35,118 nucleotides of DNA from Mucilaginibacter sp. (GTDB lineage Bacteria > Bacteroidota > Bacteroidia > Sphingobacteriales > Sphingobacteriaceae). Numbering within the stretch: position 1 is the stretch's first letter; each line of letters begins with the position of its first letter. Under the pieces are notes generated by a model, which was not told the origin of the DNA, did no database searches, and saw only the letters and a list, made by a program, of their open reading frames with translations. Location of the stretch: assembly GCA_016763755.1 (NCBI GenBank), contig JAESTD010000147.1:1-35118 (forward strand), in the 5' to 3' direction. The position numbers were made by a program, and so were the translations under genes. Positions 7,753 through 16,483 of this stretch are shown here, one piece after another.

Positions 7753-8700
7753 ATGAGAAAGTTCACTTTTCTGAGAAAAAAAATAGAGGCCAAAGACCGC
7801 GCTTTGCAGGAAAACCTTGTTCAAAAATATTTTGACGAGCTGGAACTTGGCAATGAAGCGGATGCAAATGATTTTGACCGGGATACGGTGTATAGCCGCA
7901 TTACGGATCAGATAGATGCTATGCCGGCACGTAAAAACAATGTTAAGAAAAGATGGATATCCGCAGCATCTGTTATTGTGGTACTTGCCACTTCAGGGTT
8001 GCTGTATCAGCATAAATATGAGGTGATGGATATGGTATCGCCAATTGCACAAAAGCAATTAGCAACAGGCGGCAGCCAGGTAGCGAGCTTTACCCTTTCA
8101 GATGGTACCAAGGTTTGGCTTAATGGCGATAGCAAAATGGCCTATCCCGAAACCTTTCGTGGAGAGACGAGAGAAATAACCATAACAGGCGAGGCCTTTT
8201 TAGAGGTTGCGCATGATGATAAAATGCCGTTCATTGTTCGTAGTGGTGATGTGCGCACACAGGTGCTTGGTACCAGCTTCAATGTTAAAGCTTACCCCAA
8301 AGAGAGCTTTGTAAAAGTTGATGTGGCAACCGGTAAGGTGGGGGTAATGGCACCATCTAACAAAACGGTTTTTCTTACGCCAAAACAGGAAGTTCTTTTT
8401 GATAAGAAAACACATACGGCAACAACTGTAGCAAACATAGATATCAGTGCTTTATCGGGCTGGAAAGAAGGAAACTTCATTGTGAAAAATATGCCTTTAA
8501 GCGAAGTGCTGAACGTTATACAACGCCGCTTTGCGGTGCAGGTTAAGGCTGACGCAAACCTGTCGCAATGTTCAATTACGGCCAATTTTACTAATGTGTC
8601 ATTACAAAATGTGATGAAGATAGTTGCCAAACTGGTAAAGGGAAAGGCTCAGCAGAGTGTGGATGGTAACAGCTACAAATTGACGGGCAAAGGCTGCTGA
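7753..8700 (+). CDS. FecR family anti-sigma factor
   Basis: This inner-membrane protein of 315 residues has a cytoplasmic part (1-66), one transmembrane helix (about 68-86, WISAASVIVVLATSGLLY), a periplasmic FecR domain (about 108-205, with VWLNGDSKMAYPETF and GEAFLEVAHD) and a C-terminal DUF4974-type region (about 240-312). In the family, the N-terminal segment holds the sigma factor and the periplasmic part contacts the STN domain of the outer-membrane receptor. The sigma factor upstream and the STN-containing SusC downstream are the expected partners. The cytoplasmic part looks divergent from the usual anti-sigma helices, so sigma binding is inferred from family and position. Confidence 0.93.
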   Translation: MRKFTFLRKKIEAKDRALQENLVQKYFDELELGNEADANDFDRDTVYSRITDQIDAMPARKNNVKKRWISAASVIVVLATSGLLYQHKYEVMDMVSPIAQKQLATGGSQVASFTLSDGTKVWLNGDSKMAYPETFRGETREITITGEAFLEVAHDDKMPFIVRSGDVRTQVLGTSFNVKAYPKESFVKVDVATGKVGVMAPSNKTVFLTPKQEVLFDKKTHTATTVANIDISALSGWKEGNFIVKNMPLSEVLNVIQRRFAVQVKADANLSQCSITANFTNVSLQNVMKIVAKLVKGKAQQSVDGNSYKLTGKGC

Positions 8701-8783
8701 TGATGAATAACAACCAATTGTAATTAATAGATAACCAAAATCAATTAACCTAAATTAAATACTGCATGAGGACATAAATACAT

Positions 8784-8818
8784 AAAAAAACCCTGATCAA
8801 ATGGGCATTTGAACAGGG
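8784..8818 (-). terminator. Minus-strand intrinsic terminator in the susC leader
   Basis: Read on the minus strand, CCCTGTTCAAAT (8818-8807) pairs with ATTTGATCAGGG (8802-8791) with one T-T mismatch and loop GCCC, followed directly by seven T. On the plus strand the hairpin has no T run after it, so it acts, if at all, on antisense transcription. Confidence 0.75.
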
Positions 8819-8904
8819 CGATTAAAATGCCGGGTTATTATTAAGTGTACGCACCAAGAGGGTCGAATTTCTTAGCGTATCACTTGAATTTCAAACACTT
8901 TAAT
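8784..8904 (-). ncRNA. Predicted cis-antisense RNA over the susC leader
   Basis: A minus-strand promoter-like sequence (8939-8910) points at a strong minus-strand terminator (8818-8784) with no open reading frame worth calling between them. The implied transcript is about 120 nt and complementary to the region just upstream of the susC ATG at 8917. In Bacteroides, DonS and related RNAs lie in the same place, antisense to the leader of a susC gene controlled by an ECF sigma/anti-sigma pair, and repress the PUL. The existence of the transcript here is inference from sequence signals only. Confidence 0.55.
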
Positions 8905-8909
8905 TTATT

Positions 8910-8939
8910 CAAATCTATGAATATATCTCTATTATCAAA
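8910..8939 (-). promoter_or_regulatory. Minus-strand promoter for the predicted antisense RNA
   Basis: TTTG (8939-8936), an 18-base spacer and TAGATTTG (8917-8910) match the Bacteroidota TTTG/TAnnTTTG pattern on the minus strand. The -7 box overlaps the first base of the susC start codon. No minus-strand gene lies downstream that it could serve. Confidence 0.55.
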
Positions 8940-11900
8940 TGGAGTAGTTCGTTATGTATTAATATTAATGAAATATACCTCGCTTGCCTGCTTTATTGTG
9001 TGTTTGATGTGTTTAACTGCGATTGCAGATACATCATACGGACAAAGATTTTTAGAGCAAACCGTAACGCTACAGGCTAAAAACCAAAAGCTTGCGGATG
9101 TGCTTGATAAAATTGCATCTAACAATCAGGTTAAATTCGCATACGCAGATAACCTGTTAAAGCAAAGCTACAAGGTAAATGTAAACGTAAGTAACAAGAG
9201 CGTTAAAGAAGTGCTCGATCAGGTTTTAACTCCGTTTAACCTGGGTTACAAAATTATTGATGATGTAATTGTCATTTCAGATAGGAATGATCCTGTAACG
9301 TTTAGCGCAGTATCAGGTAGCGTGGCAAACGCCATACGTGTACAAGGTACAGTTGCCGATGATACCGGCCTGCCTTTGCCGGGCGTAAGCATTAAGCTTA
9401 GAGGAACGGGTATAGGAACGGTTACTGACGTTAATGGTCGTTTTGCTCTTGATGCACCAGGCCCCGATGCAGTTTTGGTATTCAGCTTTATTGGTTTTGA
9501 GGCGCAGGAGATACCTGTTGGCAGCCAAACCAATTTCAAAGTGCAGTTGAAAGCCGTTTCAAACTCATTGAACGAGGTGGTGGTTGTTGGTTACGGCACC
9601 CAGAAAAGAGTTAATGTTATCGGTTCGGTTGATCAGGTAACTGCTAAAGCCATTGAAGGCAAACCTGCGGTAAACCTTACGCAAGCCTTGCAGGGGACTT
9701 CTCCAAACCTTATCATACAGCAAACCAGTAACGAGCCGGGCGCTTATCAAACTATAAACATCCGTGGTGTAAGTACCTTTGGTAACAACAACCCGCTGGT
9801 AGTTATCGATGGTATTACCGGTGGCGACCTTAACCTGCTTAACCCTAATGATATCGAAAGCGTTTCGGTATTAAAAGATGCGGGTAGTGCTGCCATTTAC
9901 GGTTCGCGTTCATCAAACGGTGTAATTTTAGTTACCACCAAAAAAGGTAGCAAAAATTCTGCTGCAACACTTACTTATAACGGACAGGCGGGTGTACAGG
10001 TGCCGCGTGTTGGTTACAAACCGGTACACTCATGGGAAAACGCCATGCTGCGTAACGAGGCAGTTGTAAATGCGGGCTTAACACCTATCTATTCACCCGA
10101 GCAGATCCGCCAGTTTCAGCAAGAGGGTGATCATAAGTGGTTCTTGGATGAGATCTTGCAAAATGCAGCGCAGCAAAATCATAACCTGAGCCTATCGGGT
10201 GGTAATGCAACATCATCTTATCTCATCTCGGCAGGTGTGTTAGATCAGCGCAGTAACCTGGTTGGCCCCGACTATGGTTTACGCAGGTATAACTACCGCA
10301 TGAACCTAACCTCAGACTTTGGTAAACTTAAGGTGACCGGTATTTTAGCGTACTCGCGTACCGAAATTAAAGAACACTCTTTTAACACCGGTACTTTGAT
10401 TGTTGATGCCGGCCGTACACCAACCTATTACCCGATTAAAGACGACAACGGTAATTACCTGACCAACGATGTACTGGCTGAGTTTAACCCGCTGGGTATC
10501 CTTGAAAAAGGTGGTTATCGCAAACGCGATAACGATAACGTATTTGGTAACTTAACCGCAGAGTTAAACGTTACCAAGGACTTTAAGCTGAAAGGTGTAT
10601 TTGGTGGTACCTTGCTATCTAACCACATGTTTGGCCGCGTGATGCAGGTAAACTTTTTACCAAAAGGCAGCTACGGTGCCGACAGGAATACCACTGACGA
10701 TAACAACAAGAACCTGTTCACCAACGCACAGTTTTTAGCACAGTACACAAAAACTATTGCAAAAGACCATAACGTTGATGTATTGGTGGGTGTGGCTAAT
10801 GAGTCGACTACAGATCGTTCAAATTATGTACGTTTAAAATTTACAGATCCTGAACTGGGTACGCCAATTACAGGTACTACCATAGATGCATCGCCATCTA
10901 ACTTGAACACCAGCGAAACCAGCTTAAACTCTGTGTTTGGCCGTGCTTCATATTCATTCAAAAACAGGTATTATGCAGAGTTCGATTTCAGGGTTGATGC
11001 ATCTTCAAAATTTGCAGCTAACCATCGTAATGCGTTCTTCCCATCGGTAACTGCAGGTTATCGGGTAACCGAAGAGGATTTTATGCAGGAGTACCGCAAC
11101 AATGTGGGTGATCTGAAACTGCGTGGTTCATACGGTATCCTTGGTAATCAGAACGTTAACAACTACCAGTACCTGAGCACTATCGGCCCGATCAAAAATG
11201 GTGACCAAACCATCAATAATTCTGTTTATGGCTTCAATAATTCGCCGGTAGGTGGTGCAGGCATTGCATTTGCTAATCCTGATATACGCTGGGAGCGGGC
11301 TGCCACCTTTAACATAGGTGTTGATGCAACGTTTTTCAAAAGTGCGTTAACCGTATCTGCCGATTACTTTAACAAAATAACCAGAGACATCCTTTTACCA
11401 CCGGTAGTGCCGGGCGTATTTGGTGCGGGCTTACCTGATTACAACGCAGGCGAGGTGCAAAACCGTGGTTGGGAGTTAAACATCAACTATCGTGTTAAAA
11501 CCGGTGCGTTTAACCACAGCTTCGCTTTCAACGTTGGCGATACCAAAAACAAGGTCCTTAAACTTGAAGGCGGCGATCAGTTACGCACATCTGATGAGAT
11601 GCAATTGCTGAACAAGGTAGGTTTGCCAATTGGTTCATACGTTGCGCTTAAACGCGATGGTTACTTCCAGAACCTTGACGAGGTTAACGCAGGCCCTAAG
11701 CCAGCCGGTTTAACGGTGTCGCCTGGTGATAACCGCTATGTGGATGTTAACAAAGATGGTGTTATAGATGATAACGACAAGTTTGTTTTCGGTAATGGTT
11801 TCCCACGTTTAACCTTTGGTTTCACTTACAACCTTAACGTAAAGAACTTCGACTTCAACCTGTTCTTACAGGGTGTAGGCAAGCGCAATATGTTTGTAAG

Positions 11901-12324
11901 GGGCGAGCAGGTTGAGCCTTTCCACGTAAACTACTCGCAGGTTATTTACCAGCACCAGTTAGATTACTGGACACCGCAAAATCCTGACGCCCGTTTCCCG
12001 CGCCTTGCAGCAAGCGGCAGCCAATCTAATGAGAACAACTTCCGCCGCGGATCTGACATGTACATTTTTGATGGTAAATACCTGCGTGTTAAAAACGTGC
12101 AGATAGGTTATACATTACCAATGGCGGTATCTAAGAAGATCGGTATGAGGAAAGTAAGGGCTTATTTAACAGGCCAGAACATACTTACCTTCTCACCAAT
12201 GAAGTTCATCGATCCTGAATCAACCGAGCTGAACGGAAGTGTTAAAGCTGATAACGGTGCTAACAGCGCGCGCTCTTATCCAATGCCTGTTTACTACGGT
12301 TTTGGTTTAGATCTTACACTTTAA
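8917..12324 (+). CDS. SusC/RagA family TonB-linked outer-membrane protein with STN domain
   Basis: From the ATG at 8917 this protein is 1135 residues. In order it has a signal sequence (LACFIVCLMCLTAIADTSYG), an STN (secretin/TonB short N-terminal) signalling domain (about residues 45-100), a carboxypeptidase-regulatory-like beta domain (VQGTVADDTGLPLPGVSI, about 130-210), a TonB box region and plug (NEVVVVGYGTQKRVNVIGSV onward), and a 22-strand barrel ending in a C-terminal aromatic-containing strand. It is the energised import channel for oligosaccharides handed over by SusD. The STN domain suits signalling to FecR. An in-frame GTG at 8845 would add 24 polar residues before the signal sequence, so I prefer 8917; an ATG at 8968 is another option. 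Confidence 0.95.
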   Translation: MNISLLSNGVVRYVLILMKYTSLACFIVCLMCLTAIADTSYGQRFLEQTVTLQAKNQKLADVLDKIASNNQVKFAYADNLLKQSYKVNVNVSNKSVKEVLDQVLTPFNLGYKIIDDVIVISDRNDPVTFSAVSGSVANAIRVQGTVADDTGLPLPGVSIKLRGTGIGTVTDVNGRFALDAPGPDAVLVFSFIGFEAQEIPVGSQTNFKVQLKAVSNSLNEVVVVGYGTQKRVNVIGSVDQVTAKAIEGKPAVNLTQALQGTSPNLIIQQTSNEPGAYQTINIRGVSTFGNNNPLVVIDGITGGDLNLLNPNDIESVSVLKDAGSAAIYGSRSSNGVILVTTKKGSKNSAATLTYNGQAGVQVPRVGYKPVHSWENAMLRNEAVVNAGLTPIYSPEQIRQFQQEGDHKWFLDEILQNAAQQNHNLSLSGGNATSSYLISAGVLDQRSNLVGPDYGLRRYNYRMNLTSDFGKLKVTGILAYSRTEIKEHSFNTGTLIVDAGRTPTYYPIKDDNGNYLTNDVLAEFNPLGILEKGGYRKRDNDNVFGNLTAELNVTKDFKLKGVFGGTLLSNHMFGRVMQVNFLPKGSYGADRNTTDDNNKNLFTNAQFLAQYTKTIAKDHNVDVLVGVANESTTDRSNYVRLKFTDPELGTPITGTTIDASPSNLNTSETSLNSVFGRASYSFKNRYYAEFDFRVDASSKFAANHRNAFFPSVTAGYRVTEEDFMQEYRNNVGDLKLRGSYGILGNQNVNNYQYLSTIGPIKNGDQTINNSVYGFNNSPVGGAGIAFANPDIRWERAATFNIGVDATFFKSALTVSADYFNKITRDILLPPVVPGVFGAGLPDYNAGEVQNRGWELNINYRVKTGAFNHSFAFNVGDTKNKVLKLEGGDQLRTSDEMQLLNKVGLPIGSYVALKRDGYFQNLDEVNAGPKPAGLTVSPGDNRYVDVNKDGVIDDNDKFVFGNGFPRLTFGFTYNLNVKNFDFNLFLQGVGKRNMFVRGEQVEPFHVNYSQVIYQHQLDYWTPQNPDARFPRLAASGSQSNENNFRRGSDMYIFDGKYLRVKNVQIGYTLPMAVSKKIGMRKVRAYLTGQNILTFSPMKFIDPESTELNGSVKADNGANSARSYPMPVYYGFGLDLTL

Positions 12325-12335
12325 TCCACATTGAC

Positions 12336-14000
12336 ATGAAGAGAAATAATATCAATAAAATAGGATTCGTGCTGATGCTGGTTACGGTATTATCAGCATG
12401 TAAAAAACTGGATCTGTTACCTCAGGATAGGTTTACAGATGCCAACTACTGGACAACAGCCGATAAGGCTAACAGCGTTTTAAATACAGCCTACTCGCAG
12501 ATAATGAGCAGCAGTAATTTCTTCTTTAACGAAGCAATGTCTGATAATGCTTTTAACGGCCGCGGCGATAACAACGGCGTCGCTTCGATAGCCGCTGGTA
12601 CGTATGACCCATCGTTAGGCCGCTTTAAAAGCGAGTGGAGTGATCATTATACAGGTATAAAAACAGCAAACATTTTCCTGGAGAATGTTGACAGGGTGCC
12701 AAATATGGACGCTACCCTCAAAGCAAGAATGAAAGCCGAGGCGCGTTTCCTACGTGCATGGCATTACTTCCTGTTAGAGACCTGGTGGGGCGATGTTCCG
12801 CTGATTCAGAAAGATCTTACTATAGACGAATCAAAAACGATTGCGCGTACACCTAAGGCCGATGTTGTAGCTTTTATTCTGAAAGAGCTTGATGAAGCTG
12901 CTGCCGACCTTCCGGTAAACACCGCTTATGCTGCGGCAGATAAGGGCCGCATTACTAAAGGTGCTGCAATTGCCCTTAAAGCCAGAGTGTTATTGTACGA
13001 TAACCGCTGGGCCGAAGTAGTTACCGAGTGCGAGAAACTGATAGGCAAAACTACGAATGGCACTTACGCACTGTTTAATACCTACGCAGGTGTGTTCGAT
13101 CAGGCTAATGAGTACAATAGTGAGGTAATGTTTGATCTGCAGTTTATGCCTGCTACTTTAAACGGTAATAACAGATACCATACTGATCTAAGGGATATGG
13201 TTCCAATTTCGGTTGGTGGCCGCTTAAACGCGCTTGCACCAACCCAGGAACTGGTTGACAGCTACCTGATGACAAACGGTAAAAAGCCGGGCGAAACCGG
13301 ATCGGGCTATGATGAGAACAATCCATACGTAAATCGCGATCCTCGCCTTACTCATACTATTGTTTACCAAGGTTACCAATGGGATTTGCGCGATGGTTCA
13401 TTAAAAACTATCTACATAAAACCGGGAACCGACCCTGGGCCAAAACAAGTTCCGCCGAAACCGGCGCAGGACGAGTATGTGCCGGGTTCAACCGTATCAC
13501 CTACAGGATATTATGTACATAAGTATTACGACCGTACATCTAAGGTAGACGACTTTGGGTCGGGAGTGAACCTTATCCTTATCCGTTATGCCGATATACT
13601 GATGATGTACGCCGAAGCTAAAACAGAGCTTGGCCAAATGGATGCCGGTGTATGGTCGCAAACGGTAAGGGCATTGCGTGCACGTGCTGGTTTCAGCGAT
13701 GTGGGAGCATTAAACTTTCCTGCTGTTGGCCAGGCAGAAATGCGTGAGATCGTACGTAATGAACGCCGTGTTGAGTTTGCTCTTGAAGGCTTAAGGGTAT
13801 TTGATATCCGCCGCTGGAAAACTGCAGAAACCGTGTTGAACGGCTGGGCGCATGGTGCCAAATACGGAGCAGCGGGTATTGATAACGGATATATCCGTGC
13901 AAACCAGCGCACTTTTGATAAGAACAAAAATTACCTGTGGCCAATACCGAGAGATGAGAGGGCCATTAACCCTAACCTCACCCAAAACCCGGGCTGGTAA
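12336..14000 (+). CDS. RagB/SusD family nutrient-binding outer-membrane lipoprotein
   Basis: The protein has 554 residues with a lipoprotein signal peptide and lipobox LSAC (Cys22) followed by KKLD, a charged stretch consistent with surface export. The SusD N-terminal repeat (DRFTDANYWTTADKANSVLNTAYSQ) and the family signature FLRAWHYFLLETWWGDVPLI are present. The C-terminal RagB/SusD part includes LRARAG, MREIVRNERRVEFALEGLRVFDIRRW and a closing WPIPRDERAINPNLTQNPGW, the standard ending of the family. It caps the SusC channel and binds glycan on the cell surface. It follows susC after only 11 bases and is surely cotranscribed with it. Confidence 0.96.
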   Translation: MKRNNINKIGFVLMLVTVLSACKKLDLLPQDRFTDANYWTTADKANSVLNTAYSQIMSSSNFFFNEAMSDNAFNGRGDNNGVASIAAGTYDPSLGRFKSEWSDHYTGIKTANIFLENVDRVPNMDATLKARMKAEARFLRAWHYFLLETWWGDVPLIQKDLTIDESKTIARTPKADVVAFILKELDEAAADLPVNTAYAAADKGRITKGAAIALKARVLLYDNRWAEVVTECEKLIGKTTNGTYALFNTYAGVFDQANEYNSEVMFDLQFMPATLNGNNRYHTDLRDMVPISVGGRLNALAPTQELVDSYLMTNGKKPGETGSGYDENNPYVNRDPRLTHTIVYQGYQWDLRDGSLKTIYIKPGTDPGPKQVPPKPAQDEYVPGSTVSPTGYYVHKYYDRTSKVDDFGSGVNLILIRYADILMMYAEAKTELGQMDAGVWSQTVRALRARAGFSDVGALNFPAVGQAEMREIVRNERRVEFALEGLRVFDIRRWKTAETVLNGWAHGAKYGAAGIDNGYIRANQRTFDKNKNYLWPIPRDERAINPNLTQNPGW

Positions 14001-14042
14001 TTAAAACAATTGTTAAAAAAGACTTTATAATCAATTAAGATC

Positions 14043-15185
14043 ATGAAAAATATTTTTTACTGCTTAGTTGCAGGTTTAGCAGCGCTACTGTTTGTAACAG
14101 GCTGCAAAAAGCAAGATAATTCGTTAGATAAGGCTACCGTAACACCGGTTAGCACGCTGTTTGCGCCAGAAGAGGCAAAGGCTATTAAAATACCTTCAGG
14201 TGCATCAGGCTCAGTAACATTTGAATGGGAGCAGTCTCGGGCTTCAGACAATGGATTGGTTTTATATGAAGTGGCGTTTGATAAAGAGGGTGGCGATTTC
14301 TCAAAGCCCCTTTATTCGGCGCCTGCTGATGGCAATGGTTTATACAACAAGCTAACCGTATCATACAGCGATCTGAACAAAGTTGCCTCACTTGCCGGTG
14401 CAAAACCAGAGGAGATCGCAAAACTGATCTGGACGGTACGTTCGTCAAGAGGTGTTAATCTTGCGGCGGTTTCTACAAAACGTGCTATCTCAGTTCAACG
14501 CCCTGTAGGTTTTGAAAGCCCGGATGCGGTTTACATCACCGGCTCAGCAACAGAGGGTGGTGCCGATATAGCCAATGCCATCAAAATGAAAAAAGTTGGC
14601 GAAGGAAAATTTGAAGTGTACACATCATTAAAGGCAGGTAGCTACCAGTTTGTTGATGCTAAAACAGGCATCATCAAAAAATATTCGTTCAATGGTACAC
14701 GCCTGGTTGAAGACGGCGAAACTGCTGTTACAGGTGCTACTAAAGTGGTTAAAATTGAGGTAAGCTTTAACGATGCCTTATACAAATCAACAGAAGTAAC
14801 TACCGTAGGTTTATGGTTTGCTGCTGATAACAAGATCTGGTTTAACCTTGATTATGCCGGTAATGGAACCTGGACTGCCCTTAACAAATCAATCGTGTTC
14901 CACCAGGAATCATGGGGCCGTGATGAGCGTTACAAATTCAGGTTTACATTTAAAAATGCCGATGGTTCAAGTACCGATCAGTACTACGGCAGTACCAACT
15001 CTGATAACAGTGCTGCAACTGCTGCTACCGCGCCTTCATATTTTTACATGGTATCAGTAGACAACTCTCAGTACAACTACTGTTTCAAATTCAACCATGA
15101 TTTTGATAATAAGACGGCAGATATAAATGTGTTTTTCAACGCCGATGTAGCTGCTTACACGCATACCGTTACTGTTCCTAAATAA
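14043..15185 (+). CDS. SusE/SusF-type outer-membrane glycan-binding lipoprotein
   Basis: This lipoprotein of 380 residues (lipobox VTGC, Cys21, followed by KKQD) has an N-terminal SusE-type Ig-like domain (about residues 30-150; SGSVTFEWEQSRASDNGLVLYEVAFD) and two further beta-sandwich segments (about 160-260 and 260-380) resembling the starch-binding-like modules of SusE/SusF. It probably sits on the cell surface and helps hold substrate near SusCD. It comes 42 bases after susD, the usual SusCDE order. A perfect hairpin follows its stop. The ligand is inferred to be mannan only from the downstream enzymes. Confidence 0.82.
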   Translation: MKNIFYCLVAGLAALLFVTGCKKQDNSLDKATVTPVSTLFAPEEAKAIKIPSGASGSVTFEWEQSRASDNGLVLYEVAFDKEGGDFSKPLYSAPADGNGLYNKLTVSYSDLNKVASLAGAKPEEIAKLIWTVRSSRGVNLAAVSTKRAISVQRPVGFESPDAVYITGSATEGGADIANAIKMKKVGEGKFEVYTSLKAGSYQFVDAKTGIIKKYSFNGTRLVEDGETAVTGATKVVKIEVSFNDALYKSTEVTTVGLWFAADNKIWFNLDYAGNGTWTALNKSIVFHQESWGRDERYKFRFTFKNADGSSTDQYYGSTNSDNSAATAATAPSYFYMVSVDNSQYNYCFKFNHDFDNKTADINVFFNADVAAYTHTVTVPK

Positions 15186-15194
15186 GTTTTAACC

Positions 15195-15221
15195 GTAAGG
15201 CAGGCACTCCGCCTGCCTTAC
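15195..15221 (+). promoter_or_regulatory. Intra-operon hairpin between the susE-like and GH76 genes
   Basis: A perfect 11-bp stem, GTAAGGCAGGC (15195-15205) and GCCTGCCTTAC (15211-15221), with a five-base loop lies between the two genes. The bases after it (ATTACAACCATTTTT) give no clean T run, so it may be an attenuator, an RNA 3'-end protector or a weak terminator rather than a full stop. Confidence 0.6.
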
Positions 15222-15236
15222 ATTACAACCATTTTT

Positions 15237-16403
15237 ATGACTATCAATATTAAAAATATAAAGCGGTTTGCATTGTTGTGTTCAGCAACGCTGGCGCTTA
15301 CATCCTGTTTAAAAGACAAACCTTTTCCGCTTTACGGCGATAAAGCGGTATCTCAAAAGTTTGAGTACACCTATGATAAAACGGCCGATACATTACAGGA
15401 TAAAACTTATGCGGCTTACCTGTCAACAAACGGGAATTACTTTGTGCAAAACAACCAGGGTAACACGCAATACAACTACTGGCCGCAGGCACATACGCTT
15501 GATGCTTTTACCGATGCTTACCTGCGTACAAAAAGCGATGTGTACAAACAACGCATGAAATCGCTACTCACTGGTACCTACAAAACTAATGGTAACAAGT
15601 ACGAAAACCTGTTTTATGATGATATGGAGTGGCTTGCTCTTGCCAGCTTACGCGCATACCAGGCTACTAACGATGCCGATTACCTAACTGCCGCCAAAAC
15701 ACTTTGGACAGATATTAAAACCGGTAAAAATGACCAGCAAGGTGGCGGTATAGCCTGGAATAAAGACAAAACGGGTTACAAAAATACGCCGGCAAATGCA
15801 CCGGCTATTATTTTTGCGGCACGTTTATACCAGTTAGAGAAAAATCAGGCCGATCTGGACATTGCCAAAGAACTTTATACATGGTTAAAGAGTACGTTGC
15901 TTGATGGCAGCGGTATTATATGGGATGGCATTAACGGAAATGGCGACGGCGCCATCGACAAAAATAAATATACCTACAACCAGGGTGTTTTTATGGGTGC
16001 TGCGTTGGAACTTTACAACGCAACCGGCGATGCAGCTTATTTAAATGATGCTATAGCCAATGCTACTGCTACCATAAAAGACCTTGATATGGCTCCGGGT
16101 GGTTTATTACGAAACGAAGGCCAGGGCGATGGTGGTTTGTTTAAAGGGATCCTGGTACGCTATCTCACTTTACTTACGCTAAAGGATGCTGTACCCGCTA
16201 CAACGCGAGATACCTATGCCGCCTTCCTGAAATATAATTCAGAAACCTTGTTTGCAAAGGGGATAAGTCGACCGGATTTCTTTGTCGGATCCGACTGGAA
16301 GACCAAACCATCAGCAACAGATGCCACAGACCTAACCACTCAAATAAGCGGCCTCACTACTATAGAAGCTGCTGCCACGTTGAAGGCAGCAGGCAAATTT
16401 TAA
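15237..16403 (+). CDS. Glycoside hydrolase family 76 (endo-alpha-1,6-mannanase), surface lipoprotein
   Basis: The protein has 388 residues with lipobox LTSC (Cys24) followed by LKDK, suggesting a surface-exposed lipoprotein. The rest is an (alpha/alpha)6 barrel with the GH76 signature FYDDMEWLALASLRAY; the paired Asp128-Asp129 are the catalytic acids of the family. Further family features are NYWPQAHTLDAFTDAYLRT, GGGIAWN and YTYNQGVFMGAALELY. GH76 enzymes cleave alpha-1,6-mannoside backbones internally. It follows the susE-like gene and precedes a GH125 gene, a pairing seen in mannan PULs. A strong terminator follows its stop. Confidence 0.93.
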   Translation: MTINIKNIKRFALLCSATLALTSCLKDKPFPLYGDKAVSQKFEYTYDKTADTLQDKTYAAYLSTNGNYFVQNNQGNTQYNYWPQAHTLDAFTDAYLRTKSDVYKQRMKSLLTGTYKTNGNKYENLFYDDMEWLALASLRAYQATNDADYLTAAKTLWTDIKTGKNDQQGGGIAWNKDKTGYKNTPANAPAIIFAARLYQLEKNQADLDIAKELYTWLKSTLLDGSGIIWDGINGNGDGAIDKNKYTYNQGVFMGAALELYNATGDAAYLNDAIANATATIKDLDMAPGGLLRNEGQGDGGLFKGILVRYLTLLTLKDAVPATTRDTYAAFLKYNSETLFAKGISRPDFFVGSDWKTKPSATDATDLTTQISGLTTIEAAATLKAAGKF

Positions 16404-16414
16404 ACATTGAGATG

Positions 16415-16446
16415 ATCTTCCGGTTGTAAAGCCGGAAGATTTTTTA
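16415..16446 (+). terminator. Intrinsic terminator after the GH76 gene
   Basis: A perfect stem ATCTTCCGG (16415-16423) and CCGGAAGAT (16432-16440) with an 8-base loop runs straight into six T. It separates GH76 from the GH125 gene that follows at 16484. Confidence 0.85.
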
Positions 16447-16483
16447 CTTTTACTACCATAATTTTCACTACCAAATAAGAAGA

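Noticed and set aside
8791..8818. The susC-leader hairpin as a plus-strand terminator after fecR
   Set aside because: On the plus strand it is followed by GCGATTAAAA, not a T run; the T run exists only on the minus strand.
8845..8916. GTG at 8845 as the susC start
   Set aside because: It would put 24 polar and aromatic residues before the export signal. The ATG at 8917 gives a standard signal sequence and STN domain order.
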